In this document: positions 33,782 through 43,156 of the stretch, piece by piece
Numbering within the stretch: position 1 is the stretch's first letter
How the letters are laid out: each line of letters opens with the position of its first letter
Assembly (NCBI RefSeq): GCF_963664915.1
Contig: NZ_OY761810.1
Span: forward strand, 2,494,661-2,558,660
DNA length: 64,000 nt
Origin: an uncultured Caproiciproducens sp.
GTDB lineage: Bacteria; Bacillota; Clostridia; Oscillospirales; Acutalibacteraceae
Reading direction: 5' to 3'
The notes under the pieces: model-generated
Database searches by the model: none
Told to the model about the DNA's origin: nothing
Seen by the model: only the letters and a program-made list of their open reading frames with translations
Made by a program: the position numbers and the translations under genes

Positions 33782-34393
33782 ATGATTGCTGTGATTGATT
33801 ACGGTGCCGGAAACCTGCAAAGCGTTGTAAAGGCATTCCATTTTATAGGTTGTGATATACTCGTCACGGCAGATAAAGATGAACTGAAAAATGCTTCCGC
33901 CGCAGTACTGCCCGGTGTCGGTGCGTTTGGCTACGCAATGAACTGCTTAAAAAACTCTGATTTTGTAAATCCTGTACTCGATTTTATTGAAAGCGGCAAA
34001 CCTTTTTTAGGAATTTGTCTTGGGCTGCAGCTCCTTTTTGAAGGAAGTGAAGAAACCCCCGGCGTAAGCGGGCTTGGCGTTTTAAAAGGAAATATTATAA
34101 AAATCCCGGAAGAAACAGGTCTGAAGATACCGCATAGCGGATGGAATTCGCTTGATATAAAAGAAAACAATGGCTTATATAAAAATTTAGAACCAAATCC
34201 ATATGTCTATTTTGTTCATTCTTATTATCTGAAAGCAGAAAATCCGGATGTCGTTTCTTCAACAACAAACTATGGTGTCAGGATTGACGCTTCTGTTCAG
34301 CGGAATAATCTTTTTGCGACACAATTTCATCCTGAAAAAAGCGGAAAAACCGGTTTACAGATGCTGAAAAATTTTATTTCCTTTGTTGATTAA
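33782..34393 (+). CDS. hisH: Imidazole glycerol phosphate synthase, glutaminase subunit
   Basis: HisH releases ammonia from glutamine for HisF. It is a class I glutamine amidotransferase with nucleophile C79 in [16 protein letters not shown] and the H183/E185 pair in QFHPEKSG. The N-terminus [11 protein letters not shown] is typical, as is the length of 203 residues. It is followed 23 bases later by hisF. No other histidine genes are present in this window. Confidence 0.95.
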   Translation: MIAVIDYGAGNLQSVVKAFHFIGCDILVTADKDELKNASAAVLPGVGAFGYAMNCLKNSDFVNPVLDFIESGKPFLGICLGLQLLFEGSEETPGVSGLGVLKGNIIKIPEETGLKIPHSGWNSLDIKENNGLYKNLEPNPYVYFVHSYYLKAENPDVVSSTTNYGVRIDASVQRNNLFATQFHPEKSGKTGLQMLKNFISFVD

Positions 34394-34416
34394 ATATTCA
34401 CGCGGAGGTTATGGTT

Positions 34417-35175
34417 ATGTATGCAAAACGAATTATTCCCTGTCTCGATGTCAACGACGGCCGAGTCGTAAAGGGAACCACCTTTATAAATTTGCGTGAT
34501 GCTGGTGATCCGGTTGAAGCCGCAATCGAGTATGATAAGCAGGGTGCGGACGAGCTTGTGCTGCTGGATATTACCGCGTCATCCCAGAAAAGGGATATTA
34601 TTCTGAACATTGTAAGTAAAGTTGCCGGTCAAATTTTTATTCCTTTTACAGTCGGAGGTGGGATAAGAACAGTCGAAGACTTTACAGCTCTTTTGAGAGC
34701 GGGAGCAGACAAGGTTTCTGTAAATTCCGCTGCGCTGAATCATCCTGCCATTATCAGTGAAGCTGCTGAAAAATTCGGAAGCCAGTGTGTCGTATGTGCA
34801 ATTGACGCAAAGCGCAGGGCAACTGGCGGCTGGACGGTTTATATGAACGGCGGCCGTATTGATACTGGAAAAGATGCTGTCGAATGGGCAAAGGAAGCGG
34901 TTCGGCTCGGCGCGGGCGAAATCCTTCTTACCAGCATGGACTGTGACGGTGTTAAAAGCGGTTATGATCTTGAACTAACTGCGGCGATCTCACAAAGTGT
35001 CAATGTTCCGGTGATTGCTTCGGGGGGTGCCGGAAATATGGAACATTTCTATGATGCCTTTACCGAAGGAAAAGCGGACGCGGTTCTTGCGGCGTCACTC
35101 TTCCATTTCGGCGAAATTACGATTCCTGATTTGAAAGCATATCTTACTGGAAAAGGAATTCCTGTCAGACAATGA
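34417..35175 (+). CDS. hisF: Imidazole glycerol phosphate synthase, cyclase subunit
   Basis: HisF is a TIM barrel that turns PRFAR and ammonia into imidazole glycerol phosphate and AICAR. The catalytic D11 ([14 protein letters not shown]) and D130 (CAIDAKR) are both in place, and the phosphate sites FTVGGGIR and IASGGAGN are intact. The ATG at 34417 is chosen: GCGGAGG lies 8 bases upstream and the protein starts [12 protein letters not shown] as in the family (252 residues). An ATG six bases earlier is too close to the ribosome-binding site. Confidence 0.96.
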   Translation: MYAKRIIPCLDVNDGRVVKGTTFINLRDAGDPVEAAIEYDKQGADELVLLDITASSQKRDIILNIVSKVAGQIFIPFTVGGGIRTVEDFTALLRAGADKVSVNSAALNHPAIISEAAEKFGSQCVVCAIDAKRRATGGWTVYMNGGRIDTGKDAVEWAKEAVRLGAGEILLTSMDCDGVKSGYDLELTAAISQSVNVPVIASGGAGNMEHFYDAFTEGKADAVLAASLFHFGEITIPDLKAYLTGKGIPVRQ

Positions 35176-35182
35176 TCTATTT

Positions 35183-35214
35183 GGGGCTGAATTTGGGTTC
35201 AGCCTCTTTTTTAT
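35183..35214 (+). terminator. Terminator after hisF
   Basis: GGGGCTGAA (35183-35191) pairs with TTCAGCCTC (35198-35206, one G-T pair) around a six-base loop, followed by six T. Confidence 0.9.
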
Positions 35215-35269
35215 GGATAGAACCTCATTATTTGGCATAAGAATTACTAATAAATTGGAGGTGCTGGAA

Positions 35270-36418
35270 ATGAAGTTCAAAAAATTGTCGGCATGCTTCC
35301 TTGTGATTTCAATGCTTGTTTCAGTTTTGCCGGTGAAAGCGGCTGCACTGGCCGACACGGAGGTGAAAGCTCCGTCAGCCGTACTGATGGAATCGCAAAC
35401 CGGAAAGGTACTCTACGAAAAGGATTCACATGAAAAGCGCCCGTGCGCGTCCATTACAAAGGTTATGACATTGCTTCTTGTCATGGAGGCGCTTGACACG
35501 GGTAAGATTAAACTCACCGATACGGTATCCACAAGCGAGCACGCAGCGTCAATGGGCGGGTCCGACATATGGCTGAAGCCCGGGGAAATCATGACGGTGG
35601 ACGACATGCTGAAAGCTACGGTAATAGCCAGTGCGAATGACGCGGCGGTGGCACTTGCCGAGTATGTTTCTGGCAGTGAGGATGAATTTTTGCAGCAAAT
35701 GAATCAAAAAGCAAAAATTCTGGGCATGAAGGATACTGTTTTTAAAAACTGCAACGGCCTTGATGAAGACGGGCATGTTACTTCCGCGTATGATGTTGCG
35801 CTGATGTCCCGTGAACTGATCAAACATACAAAAATATTTGATTATTCGAAAACGTGGATGGAAAATATCCGCGATGGAAAAACGCAGCTTGTCAATACAA
35901 ACAAACTTCTCAAGAGCTACAAGGGGATAACCGGCCTGAAAACCGGTACGACCGGAAAAGCAGGGAGTTGTATTACTGCGACCGCAGAGCGTGACAATGT
36001 GAAGCTGATTGCGGTGGTATTGGGTGCTGCCAACACGAAAGATCGTTTTTCAGCTGCATCCGTTTTGCTTGACAACGGCTTTGCAAACTGGTCGGTAACC
36101 ATTCCTGCAATCCCACAGGATGCATTAAAACCAGTTCCCGTTTCAAACGGTATGACCGACACGGTTGAAACGACCGCCGAAACAGACGGCAGTATTCTGG
36201 TGCCAAAAGGAAAAGCGAATGAAGTAAAGTATAGTGTCGCTTTCAATCAGGATATTACAGCACCGGTGAAAAAAGGACAGATTGTAGGCAAAATCACCTG
36301 CAAACTTGGAAATGAAGTTGTTAAGGAATACAATATCTCTACCAAAAATGCCGTTGCCCAGATTACATTTGCATCCGCTTTTAGGCTGTTGGCAAAATAT
36401 CTTCTTAAAATGCTTTGA
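35270..36418 (+). CDS. D-alanyl-D-alanine carboxypeptidase (DacF-like PBP)
   Basis: This low-molecular-weight penicillin-binding protein trims the terminal D-Ala of peptidoglycan stem peptides. A signal peptide of about 28 residues precedes the S11 peptidase domain, with the serine motif S61-ITK64, S121-A-N123 and K224-T-G. A C-terminal beta domain (PBP5_C) follows from about 285, with an amphipathic C-terminal helix (FRLLAKYLLKML) for membrane attachment. The ATG at 35270 follows TGGAGGTG; upstream in-frame sequence is not signal-like. A second paralogue is at 46325. Confidence 0.93.
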   Translation: MKFKKLSACFLVISMLVSVLPVKAAALADTEVKAPSAVLMESQTGKVLYEKDSHEKRPCASITKVMTLLLVMEALDTGKIKLTDTVSTSEHAASMGGSDIWLKPGEIMTVDDMLKATVIASANDAAVALAEYVSGSEDEFLQQMNQKAKILGMKDTVFKNCNGLDEDGHVTSAYDVALMSRELIKHTKIFDYSKTWMENIRDGKTQLVNTNKLLKSYKGITGLKTGTTGKAGSCITATAERDNVKLIAVVLGAANTKDRFSAASVLLDNGFANWSVTIPAIPQDALKPVPVSNGMTDTVETTAETDGSILVPKGKANEVKYSVAFNQDITAPVKKGQIVGKITCKLGNEVVKEYNISTKNAVAQITFASAFRLLAKYLLKML

Positions 36419-36458
36419 ATAAAAAATGTGAAGAAATTATAAAATATAGTACTCCGCC

Positions 36459-36487
36459 TTGCAAATACAATCAATATATTGTAATAT
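36459..36487 (+). promoter_or_regulatory. Promoter candidate for pgi
   Basis: TTGCAA (36459-36464) and TAATAT (36482-36487) are 17 bases apart; a consensus TATAAT at 36485-36490 overlaps but would need a 20-base spacer. Confidence 0.5.
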
Positions 36488-36524
36488 AATTAATATTGAA
36501 GGTATCATTTAGGAGGAAACGATT

Positions 36525-37865
36525 ATGTCTATCAGACTGGAATTAAAACATCTTTCGAGTTTCATCGGACAAAATGAATACACAGCAATAGCTCCCCAGA
36601 TTCAACAGGCTCACGATGCACTCCATTCAGGAAATTGTGCAGGCAGTGATTTTATAGGATGGGTCAATCTTCCTACGGATTACGACAAAGAGGAATTTTC
36701 TCGCATTAAAGCGGCTGCGGAAAAGATTAAGTCGGATACCGAGGTGTTTATCGTAATTGGTATCGGCGGTTCCTATCTTGGTGCACGCGCGGCAATCGAG
36801 TTTTTAAAATCCCAAAATTATAATTCGCTGAAGAAAGACACACCGGATATCTATTTTACAGGCAACAGCATCAGTTCATCTGCTCTGAGCGAACTTCTTG
36901 AAATCTGTGAGGGCAGGGACGTTTCCATCAATATGATTTCGAAATCCGGCACTACAACCGAACCTGCAATTGCTTTTAGAGTGTTTCGGAAATTTCTGGA
37001 AGAAAAGTACGGCAAAGAAGAAGCACGTAAGAGAATTTATTGTACTACCGACAAGGCACGCGGCACCTTGAAGCAGCTTGCCACGAAAGAGGGTTATGAA
37101 ACCTTTGTAATTCCTGATGATGTCGGGGGCAGATATTCTGTGCTAACGGCAGTGGGTCTTCTACCAATCGCCGTCAGCGGCGCGGATATTGACGCACTCA
37201 TGTCCGGCGCGGCAAAAGCGCAAAAGGAATTGAACAATCCGGATTTGGCCTCCAATGCCTGCTACCAATATGTGGCTGTACGCAATATTTTATATCGCAA
37301 AGGAAAAGAAATCGAAATCCTTGTCAGCTATGATCCTTGCTACACAATGATGTGTGAATGGTGGAAGCAGCTTTTTGGCGAGAGCGAAGGCAAAGACAAT
37401 AAAGGACTTTTCCCGGCATCCGTTATTTTTTCAACCGATTTGCATTCTATGGGTCAATACATTCAGGATGGCAGACGCTCCTTATTTGAGACAGTTGTCT
37501 TATTTGATAAAACAAAAAAAGACTTGTTTATTGAAACCGATCCGGAAAATGTTGACGGATTAAATTTTTTACAGGGTAAAAGCATGGCTTATATCAATGA
37601 GAAGGCCTTTGAAGGTACTGTTTTGGCGCATATGGACGGAGGCGTTCCGAGCGTCGTACTCCGTGCACCGGATTTTTCTGAGGAAACCCTTGGCTACATC
37701 ATTTATTTCTTTGAAAAAGCCTGTGCAATTTCCGGCAGCCTTTTGGGTGTTAATCCCTTTAACCAGCCGGGGGTTGAAAGCTATAAGAAGAATATGTTTG
37801 CTCTTCTGGGCAAACCGGGTTACGAATCTGAAAAAGGTGCTTTGGAGGCAAGATTAAAGGACTAA
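36525..37865 (+). CDS. pgi: Glucose-6-phosphate isomerase
   Basis: Pgi interconverts glucose-6-phosphate and fructose-6-phosphate in glycolysis. [16 protein letters not shown] is the sugar-phosphate-binding region, [12 protein letters not shown] the second, and [17 protein letters not shown] the family signature 1. GQYIQDGRR and [12 protein letters not shown] close the active site. The 446-residue length matches the short bacterial form. TAGGAGG lies 8-9 bases before the ATG. It is followed by a small P-loop gene after about 60 bases. Confidence 0.96.
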   Translation: MSIRLELKHLSSFIGQNEYTAIAPQIQQAHDALHSGNCAGSDFIGWVNLPTDYDKEEFSRIKAAAEKIKSDTEVFIVIGIGGSYLGARAAIEFLKSQNYNSLKKDTPDIYFTGNSISSSALSELLEICEGRDVSINMISKSGTTTEPAIAFRVFRKFLEEKYGKEEARKRIYCTTDKARGTLKQLATKEGYETFVIPDDVGGRYSVLTAVGLLPIAVSGADIDALMSGAAKAQKELNNPDLASNACYQYVAVRNILYRKGKEIEILVSYDPCYTMMCEWWKQLFGESEGKDNKGLFPASVIFSTDLHSMGQYIQDGRRSLFETVVLFDKTKKDLFIETDPENVDGLNFLQGKSMAYINEKAFEGTVLAHMDGGVPSVVLRAPDFSEETLGYIIYFFEKACAISGSLLGVNPFNQPGVESYKKNMFALLGKPGYESEKGALEARLKD

Positions 37866-37924
37866 AAGATATAGGAGTTTTCTCCGCTTTTGCGGAAATA
37901 ATATAAATATAGGGGGAGTTTTTC

Positions 37925-38341
37925 ATGATTACTCTTATCGTAGGCAAAAAAGGTTCAGGAAAAACAAAAAAATTGATCGAAAGTGCGAATGAAGCAGTTG
38001 AGAAATCGAACGGCAATGTTGTAGTAATTGAAAAAGGTCTGAAACTAACCTATGATGTATCTCATCAGGCAAGACTGATAGACAGTGATGCATACGGTAT
38101 TCAAGGTTCGGATGCACTTTGCGGCTTTATCAGCGGTATTTGTGCAGGCAACTATGACGTGACGGATATTTTTGTTGATTCCACACTAAAGATAATCGGG
38201 CATGATATGAAGGCCCTCGTACAGTTTACTGAAAAAATGAATGCGCTTTCCTCATTGGCCGATACGAAGATATCACTTCTTGTTTCGGTGAATAAAGACG
38301 AACTGCCGGAAGAAATCAGTTCGTTTTCCGTCCAGATCTAA
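37925..38341 (+). CDS. Small P-loop protein, function unknown
   Basis: This 138-residue protein has a clear Walker A motif, GKKGSGKTK, at 7-15. A strand NVVVIEKG and a possible Walker B-type strand DIFVDSTLKI follow, and the end reads ISLLVSVNKDELPEE. It looks like a minimal P-loop NTPase of about the size of an adenylate-kinase core, without a lid. I do not recognise a named family. AGGGGGAG lies 7-8 bases before the ATG. It stands between pgi and a terminator. Confidence 0.75.
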   Translation: MITLIVGKKGSGKTKKLIESANEAVEKSNGNVVVIEKGLKLTYDVSHQARLIDSDAYGIQGSDALCGFISGICAGNYDVTDIFVDSTLKIIGHDMKALVQFTEKMNALSSLADTKISLLVSVNKDELPEEISSFSVQI

Positions 38342-38363
38342 GAAAAAATCCTTTATTTCATAT

Positions 38364-38398
38364 GCTGCCGCAGGCATGTTGTCTTCGGCAGCTTCTTT
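38364..38398 (+). terminator. Terminator after the P-loop gene
   Basis: GCTGCCG (38364-38370) pairs with CGGCAGC (38386-38392) around a 15-base loop, followed by TTCTTT. Confidence 0.72.
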
Positions 38399-38428
38399 AT
38401 GATTATTAATATATATTGTAATTTTCTA

Positions 38429-38457
38429 TTGACAAATCATGTATAAATCTATATAAT
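38429..38457 (+). promoter_or_regulatory. Consensus sigma-A promoter for DUF177-rpmF
   Basis: TTGACA (38429-38434) and TATAAT (38452-38457), both perfect, are 17 bases apart, 27 bases before the start codon. Confidence 0.92.
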
Positions 38458-38484
38458 AAGCTAATGTAGCGCTGAGGTGTAATT

Positions 38485-38979
38485 ATGCTTCTCGATTTAA
38501 AAAAGGTATTTTCCGACAGCAGTGAAAGCTGTTCCTTTGATTACCTGTTGGATTTATCGTCTACAGATATCATTGGTTTTCGTCCGTTTGTTTCGCCTGT
38601 GACGGTTCGGGGAACTGTAAAAGGTCAGGATGGGTTTGCGCAGCTTGATGCTGAGGCTTCGTTTGGATTTTCCATCCCGTGCGACCGGTGCATGAAGCAA
38701 ATCGACAAATGCTACCATTACACTTTTTCGCATATTTTGGTATTGTCTTTGGAAAATGAAGATGATGTCAGTTATGTTCAGGTCCCCAATTATAAATTGG
38801 ATTTGGACGAGTTGATTCGAGCGGATATCCTGCTTGAGCTTCCGTCAAAGTATTTGTGTAGCAATGACTGCAAAGGCTTGTGTCCTTCTTGTGGGCAAAA
38901 TTTGAATGATGGAACATGTAATTGTGATTTTCATCAGATTGATCCTCGCTTGGAGGCTCTTAAAAAACTAATAGATTAG
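38485..38979 (+). CDS. DUF177 (YceD-like) protein
   Basis: The 164-residue protein belongs to the DUF177/YceD family, almost always found before rpmF. A cysteine pair IPCDRCMKQ in the middle and a C-terminal cluster (CSNDCKGLCPSCGQN, then CNC) suggest metal binding. YceD homologues have been linked to 23S rRNA accumulation and large-subunit assembly, but the mechanism is not clear. It is co-transcribed with rpmF, 27 bases downstream. Confidence 0.9.
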   Translation: MLLDLKKVFSDSSESCSFDYLLDLSSTDIIGFRPFVSPVTVRGTVKGQDGFAQLDAEASFGFSIPCDRCMKQIDKCYHYTFSHILVLSLENEDDVSYVQVPNYKLDLDELIRADILLELPSKYLCSNDCKGLCPSCGQNLNDGTCNCDFHQIDPRLEALKKLID

Positions 38980-39006
38980 TCTGAGTTTTATAAGGAGGTG
39001 CTGAAG

Positions 39007-39189
39007 ATGGCGGTACCAAAGAGAAAAGTATCAAGTGCAAGACAGAATAAAAGACGTTCAAATGTTTGGAAGATGAGTGCTCCTGCTCTAGTGAAATGCC
39101 CTAAATGTGGTGAGTTCAAGACTCCACATAGAGTTTGCGGCAGTTGTGGTTACTACAACGGCAGGGAAGTAATCAAAAAGGAAGCATAA
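39007..39189 (+). CDS. rpmF: 50S ribosomal protein L32
   Basis: L32 is a small structural protein of the large ribosomal subunit. The 60-residue protein starts MAVPKRKVS and keeps four zinc cysteines, C31, C34, C44 and C47, so it is the zinc-dependent (C+) form. AAGGAGGTG lies 6-8 bases before the ATG at 39007. Confidence 0.97.
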   Translation: MAVPKRKVSSARQNKRRSNVWKMSAPALVKCPKCGEFKTPHRVCGSCGYYNGREVIKKEA

Positions 39190-39214
39190 GCTTTGTTTGA
39201 TTTTCCAGAAATGT

Positions 39215-39247
39215 AGAGAAGGAGCGATCCTTCTCTTATTTTTTTAT
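39215..39247 (+). terminator. Terminator after rpmF
   Basis: AGAGAAGGA pairs perfectly with TCCTTCTCT around GCGA, followed by TATTTTTTT. Confidence 0.92.
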
Positions 39248-39275
39248 GAAATCTTTGTGGAACAAAGGAGTTATC

Positions 39276-40592
39276 ATGTCTGTTAAGATTCTATCGGTTG
39301 ATAAGGACAGCCCCGCCGAAAAAACGAAAATTTTGCCGGGGGAGACGCTTGTTGCTATAAACGGTAATCAAATTGACGATGTTCTTGACTACCGCTTTTA
39401 TGAAACCAGCAAGAGCTTATCCATTATATTAGCCGACCATAATCAAAATCCACGTACAGTCAATATCAGAAAAGGGGAATATGAATCAATCGGTTTGGAC
39501 TTTGAAACTTATCTAATGGATGAGCAGCACTCCTGCCGCAACAAATGTATTTTTTGTTTTATTGACCAGTTGCCCAAAGGTATGCGCGGCACCCTTTACT
39601 TCAAAGATGATGATTCAAGGCTGTCCTTTTTATTTGGAAACTATATTACGTTAACCAATATGAGTGAGCATGATGTCGACCGGATTATTAAAATGCATAT
39701 CAGCCCCGTTAATATTTCCGTTCATACCACCAATCCGGAACTCCGGGTTAAAATGATGGGAAACCGCTTTGCAGGAGAATCACTTAAGATTTTGTACAGG
39801 CTTGCGGCTGCCGGCATCAAAATAAATACCCAGCTTGTTGTTTGCAAAGGGATCAACGACGGGGAGGAATTGAAGCGCAGCTTGACAGATTTGGGCAAAC
39901 TATATCCGGCGGTGCAAAGCATTGCGGCCGTACCGGTCGGACTGACCCGGTTCAGAGAAGGATTATTCCCTCTTGAATCGTTTGACAAAACTTCCGCTGA
40001 GAATGCGGTTCAAATTCTTGAGGAATTCGGTGACCGATTTTTGACTGAATTTGGTGAGAGAATTTGTTATGCCGCGGACGAATTTTATCTAAAAGCGGGG
40101 CGCCCTGTGCCGCCCGCCGAGTTTTACGGCGATTTCGACCAGTTGGAAAACGGTGTGGGGCTGATGGCGAATTTAAAGCAGGAATTTGAGAGTGCGCTGG
40201 AAGATTTTCGTTCTCCTGCCAAAGTCCGTCACGTTACGGTTGTTACAGGTACCAGTGTATATAAATTTCTTAACTCTTTACTTGACGAATTAAGAATAAA
40301 ATGCAATAATCTAACGTGTAATGTTATTCCAATTATTAATAATTATTTTGGGAATACCATAAATGTTACAGGGCTGATAACCGGCACTGATATCATACAG
40401 CAGCTAAGCGGCAGAGATTTGGGCGATGAGTTGATTGTACCCGCCGTAATGCTTCGCCGAGAAGGAGATATTTTTTTAGATGATACTTCGCTTGCGGGTT
40501 TAAGCAAAGCTTTAAATGTGAAAGTTGCAGTATCTCCGAATGACGGGTATGAGCTTTTAAATACAGTATTAGGGAGTGATGTAATTGTCTAA
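39276..40592 (+). CDS. DUF512-family protein with PDZ and radical-SAM-like domains
   Basis: This 438-residue protein has an N-terminal PDZ-like domain (about 3-65; SPAEKTKILPGETLVAING), a radical-SAM-like core and a C-terminal DUF512 domain. The cysteine motif C87-x3-C91-x2-C94 (CRNKCIFC) fits a [4Fe-4S] cluster that would bind S-adenosylmethionine. Its reaction is unknown. It is conserved just before der in many clostridia, as here, where der overlaps its end by eight bases. AAAGGAG lies 8 bases before the ATG at 39276. Confidence 0.88.
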   Translation: MSVKILSVDKDSPAEKTKILPGETLVAINGNQIDDVLDYRFYETSKSLSIILADHNQNPRTVNIRKGEYESIGLDFETYLMDEQHSCRNKCIFCFIDQLPKGMRGTLYFKDDDSRLSFLFGNYITLTNMSEHDVDRIIKMHISPVNISVHTTNPELRVKMMGNRFAGESLKILYRLAAAGIKINTQLVVCKGINDGEELKRSLTDLGKLYPAVQSIAAVPVGLTRFREGLFPLESFDKTSAENAVQILEEFGDRFLTEFGERICYAADEFYLKAGRPVPPAEFYGDFDQLENGVGLMANLKQEFESALEDFRSPAKVRHVTVVTGTSVYKFLNSLLDELRIKCNNLTCNVIPIINNYFGNTINVTGLITGTDIIQQLSGRDLGDELIVPAVMLRREGDIFLDDTSLAGLSKALNVKVAVSPNDGYELLNTVLGSDVIV

Positions 40593-41907
40593 ACCTGTGG
40601 TTGCGATTGTAGGCAGACCAAATGTCGGGAAATCGACACTTTTTAATAAATTGATCGGGGAGCGTCTCTCTATAGTAGATGATACGCCGGGAGTTACCAG
40701 AGACAGAATATATGGCGAGTGTGAGTGGAGAAACCGCAAATTTTCCATTGTTGATACAGGCGGCATTGAACCCGATTCACACGATGTGATTTTGTCCCAG
40801 ATGAGGATGCAGGCGCAGCTTGCGATTGACGCGGCGGATGTGATCGTGCTTGTTTCAGATATTCGTACCGGTGTTGTGGCAACAGACGCCGACATAGCGG
40901 CTATGCTGCTGAGGAGCGGCAGGCCCATCATCCTGTGTGTCAACAAATGTGATATGATCGGAAGTCCGCCTCCGGAATTCTATGAATTTTACAATTTGGG
41001 GCTTGGGGATCCTGTGCCGGTTTCTTCTGTTCACGGCCATGGTACGGGTGATTTGCTCGACCTGATTGTGGAGCGCCTTCCGGCGGAAGAAAGCGACGAA
41101 TTCGACAGTGAACTTATTAAGGTTGCCATTATCGGTAAACCGAATGTTGGAAAATCTTCCCTCGTAAACAAGATTTCCGGGGAGGAAAGATGTATTGTCT
41201 CCGATATTGCCGGGACAACGCGGGATGCGATCGACACAACGATTGAAAATAAATATGGGCGTTTTACGCTGATTGATACTGCCGGACTGCGCAGAAAAAG
41301 TAAAGTTGAAGATACAATCGAAAGATACAGCGTTATCCGAGCTCAAATGGCTATAGAAAGAGCAGATGTCTGTGTCATTATGATTGACGCGGCTGTCGGT
41401 TTCACCGATCAGGATTCCAAAGTTGCCGGGCTGGCGCATGAGGCTGGAAAAGGCTGCGTAATAGTGGTCAACAAATGGGATATCATAGAAAAAGACGACC
41501 ACACTATGATTGAATACCGAAGAAAACTCGAGGATGATTTTTCTTTTATGTCATATGCTCCCATGATATTTATTTCAGCGAAAACAGGTCAGAGGCTGGA
41601 CCGCCTTTTTGATCTGATTAAGCACGTAGCAAACTCAAATTCCATGCGTATTGCTACAGGTATGCTTAACGATGTCTTAGCGCAGGCCGTGGCAAGGGTT
41701 CAGCCACCGACCGACAAGGGGAGGAGGTTGAAAATCTTTTACATGACGCAGGCGACGGTCAAGCCGCCTACCTTTGTATGCTTTGTAAATTCTGCAAAGC
41801 TGTTCCATTTTTCTTACCAAAGGTATCTTGAAAATAGAATTCGTGAAACCTTTGGACTCGAAGGTACTCCGATTCGGTTTATTGTGCGTGAGCGAGGAGA
41901 TAAGTAA
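40585..41907 (+). CDS. der: Ribosome-assembly GTPase Der (EngA)
   Basis: Der has two tandem GTPase domains and a KH-like C-terminal domain, and acts in 50S subunit assembly. The first G1 motif GRPNVGKST is at about 9-17 with DTPGVTRD and DTGG; the second is GKPNVGKSS at about 184-192 with DIAGTTRDAID, DTAGLRRKSK and NKWD. The 440-residue length is normal. The TTG start has GGGAGTGAT about 4-6 bases upstream and overlaps the end of the DUF512 gene. Confidence 0.96.
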   Translation: MSKPVVAIVGRPNVGKSTLFNKLIGERLSIVDDTPGVTRDRIYGECEWRNRKFSIVDTGGIEPDSHDVILSQMRMQAQLAIDAADVIVLVSDIRTGVVATDADIAAMLLRSGRPIILCVNKCDMIGSPPPEFYEFYNLGLGDPVPVSSVHGHGTGDLLDLIVERLPAEESDEFDSELIKVAIIGKPNVGKSSLVNKISGEERCIVSDIAGTTRDAIDTTIENKYGRFTLIDTAGLRRKSKVEDTIERYSVIRAQMAIERADVCVIMIDAAVGFTDQDSKVAGLAHEAGKGCVIVVNKWDIIEKDDHTMIEYRRKLEDDFSFMSYAPMIFISAKTGQRLDRLFDLIKHVANSNSMRIATGMLNDVLAQAVARVQPPTDKGRRLKIFYMTQATVKPPTFVCFVNSAKLFHFSYQRYLENRIRETFGLEGTPIRFIVRERGDK

Positions 41908-41920
41908 GGAGGAATTACTG

Positions 41921-42652
41921 ATGTTCAGTTATTTCAAGGTTTTTGCACTGCCATCGGTTTTAGTTGCACTTGTTTCATACCTTTTAGGGAGTATTAGCTT
42001 TTCTATTATTTTTACAAAAGTATTCGATCATAATGTGGATATCCGTACATTGGGCAGCGGAAATGCAGGTGCAACAAACGTACTGCGTTCGGTGGGAACA
42101 AAAGCTGCGATTTTTACTTTTATTTTTGATTTTGCCAAGGGTGCAGTTTCCGTAATGATCGGCAGGGCGGTTTTTCAATATATCTGCAGCGCTGCTGCGG
42201 CACCGCTTATTTTCAATGAACATGTTGTAACGCAATACGGCGCTTATATTGCTGGAGTTGCCTGCGTTTTTGGTCATATTTATCCCGCTTATTTTAATTT
42301 TAAAGGCGGTAAGGGTGTGTTAACCAGTGCCGCTATGATTGCGCTGATTGACTGGCGTGTTTTTATTATTGTCATTGCGGTGTTTTTGGTCCTGTTTTTA
42401 ATTACGAAAATTGTTTCGCTGTCTTCTATCTGTGGCGCGGCAACTTTTCCGATTGCAACTTTTTTGATTACCTATTTCATTGATTACCGTGGTATTCAAT
42501 CGACTGCCGTTCCGGTTCCCCTTTCTTATGTGTGGATCACGACGGCTATTTCATTTTGTATGGGTTTTGTCCTGATCTATAAGCACAGGACAAACATTGA
42601 AAGAATTAAAAACGGGACAGAGAAGAGAATAACAATCAACCACAGAGCATAA
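41921..42652 (+). CDS. plsY: Glycerol-3-phosphate acyltransferase PlsY
   Basis: PlsY moves the acyl group from acyl-phosphate to glycerol-3-phosphate, the first step of phospholipid synthesis. The 243-residue membrane protein contains the three family motifs: LGSISFSIIF with RTLGSGNAGATNVLR, FGHIYPAYFNFKGGKGVLT, and a later region before the last helix. Cytoplasmic loops carry the active site. AAGGAGG lies 8 bases before the ATG at 41921; the upstream open frame overlaps der. It is 13 bases after der. Confidence 0.94.
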   Translation: MFSYFKVFALPSVLVALVSYLLGSISFSIIFTKVFDHNVDIRTLGSGNAGATNVLRSVGTKAAIFTFIFDFAKGAVSVMIGRAVFQYICSAAAAPLIFNEHVVTQYGAYIAGVACVFGHIYPAYFNFKGGKGVLTSAAMIALIDWRVFIIVIAVFLVLFLITKIVSLSSICGAATFPIATFLITYFIDYRGIQSTAVPVPLSYVWITTAISFCMGFVLIYKHRTNIERIKNGTEKRITINHRA

Positions 42653-42660
42653 CAAAAAGC

Positions 42661-42702
42661 TGCAGTGCTATGATATTAAATACCATGGCACTGCAACTTT
42701 TT
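42661..42702 (+). terminator. Terminator after plsY
   Basis: TGCAGTGCTATG (42661-42672) pairs with CATGGCACTGCA (42684-42695, one G-T pair), followed by ACTTTTT. Confidence 0.85.
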
Positions 42703-42720
42703 AACATACTTTATATACAG

Positions 42721-42744
42721 AAAAAAGGAGCCAATCACGGCTCC
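42721..42744 (-). terminator. Terminator of rpmB
   Basis: On the minus strand GGAGCC, a six-base loop and GGCTCC are followed by six T. It is 25 bases after the rpmB stop. Confidence 0.88.
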
Positions 42745-42768
42745 TCTAAACTTAATGTTTTGTTTTGA

Positions 42769-42957
42769 TCAGACGGCTCGGGTTACCTTGCCGGAACGCA
42801 AGCAACGGGTGCAGGCGTAAATACGCTTAGAAGTACCGTTAACAACTGCCTTAACACGTTTAATATTGGGCTTCCAAGTTCTATTCGAACGCCTGTGCGA
42901 ATGGGAAACCCTAATACCGAAAGACATATCCTTGCCACAAACATCACATTTTGCCAT
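42769..42957 (-). CDS. rpmB: 50S ribosomal protein L28
   Basis: L28 is a small protein of the large ribosomal subunit. The 62-residue sequence has MAKCDVCGKDMSFG with the first cysteine pair, VSHSHRRSNRTWKPN, and CTRCLRSGKVTR with a second pair, so a zinc-binding form is likely. AAAGGAGGTG precedes the ATG. It is a single-gene unit on the minus strand. Confidence 0.97.
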   Translation of the reverse strand: MAKCDVCGKDMSFGIRVSHSHRRSNRTWKPNIKRVKAVVNGTSKRIYACTRCLRSGKVTRAV

Positions 42958-43004
42958 GTGTCTGCACCTCCTTTAAAAGGACTTTATAGAATCACAACAT
43001 TGGT

Positions 43005-43033
43005 ATTCTATCAGATAATCAACGCAAATGCAA
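43005..43033 (-). promoter_or_regulatory. Promoter for rpmB
   Basis: On the minus strand TTGCAT (43028-43033) and TAGAAT (43005-43010) are 17 bases apart, 47 bases upstream of the start codon. Confidence 0.65.
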
Positions 43034-43102
43034 GCCTTTTTTCGTTATATTGTGATAAAAAAATTAAATCCTTCAATTCTTCTTTCGATTTTAGTGCCTT
43101 GC

Positions 43103-43131
43103 TTGTTTTTTACTCTAAGAAGTATTATAAT
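43103..43131 (+). promoter_or_regulatory. Promoter for the M50-scpAB operon
   Basis: TTGTTT (43103-43108) and TATAAT (43126-43131) are 17 bases apart, 25 bases before the start codon. Confidence 0.65.
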
Positions 43132-43156
43132 ATTATCTCATAAAGGAGAATATTAT

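Noticed and set aside
37871-37900. Short dyads GGAGTTTTCTCC and CCGCTTTTGCGG after pgi as a terminator
   Set aside because: The stems are four or five bases and no T tract follows, so read-through into the P-loop gene is more likely.
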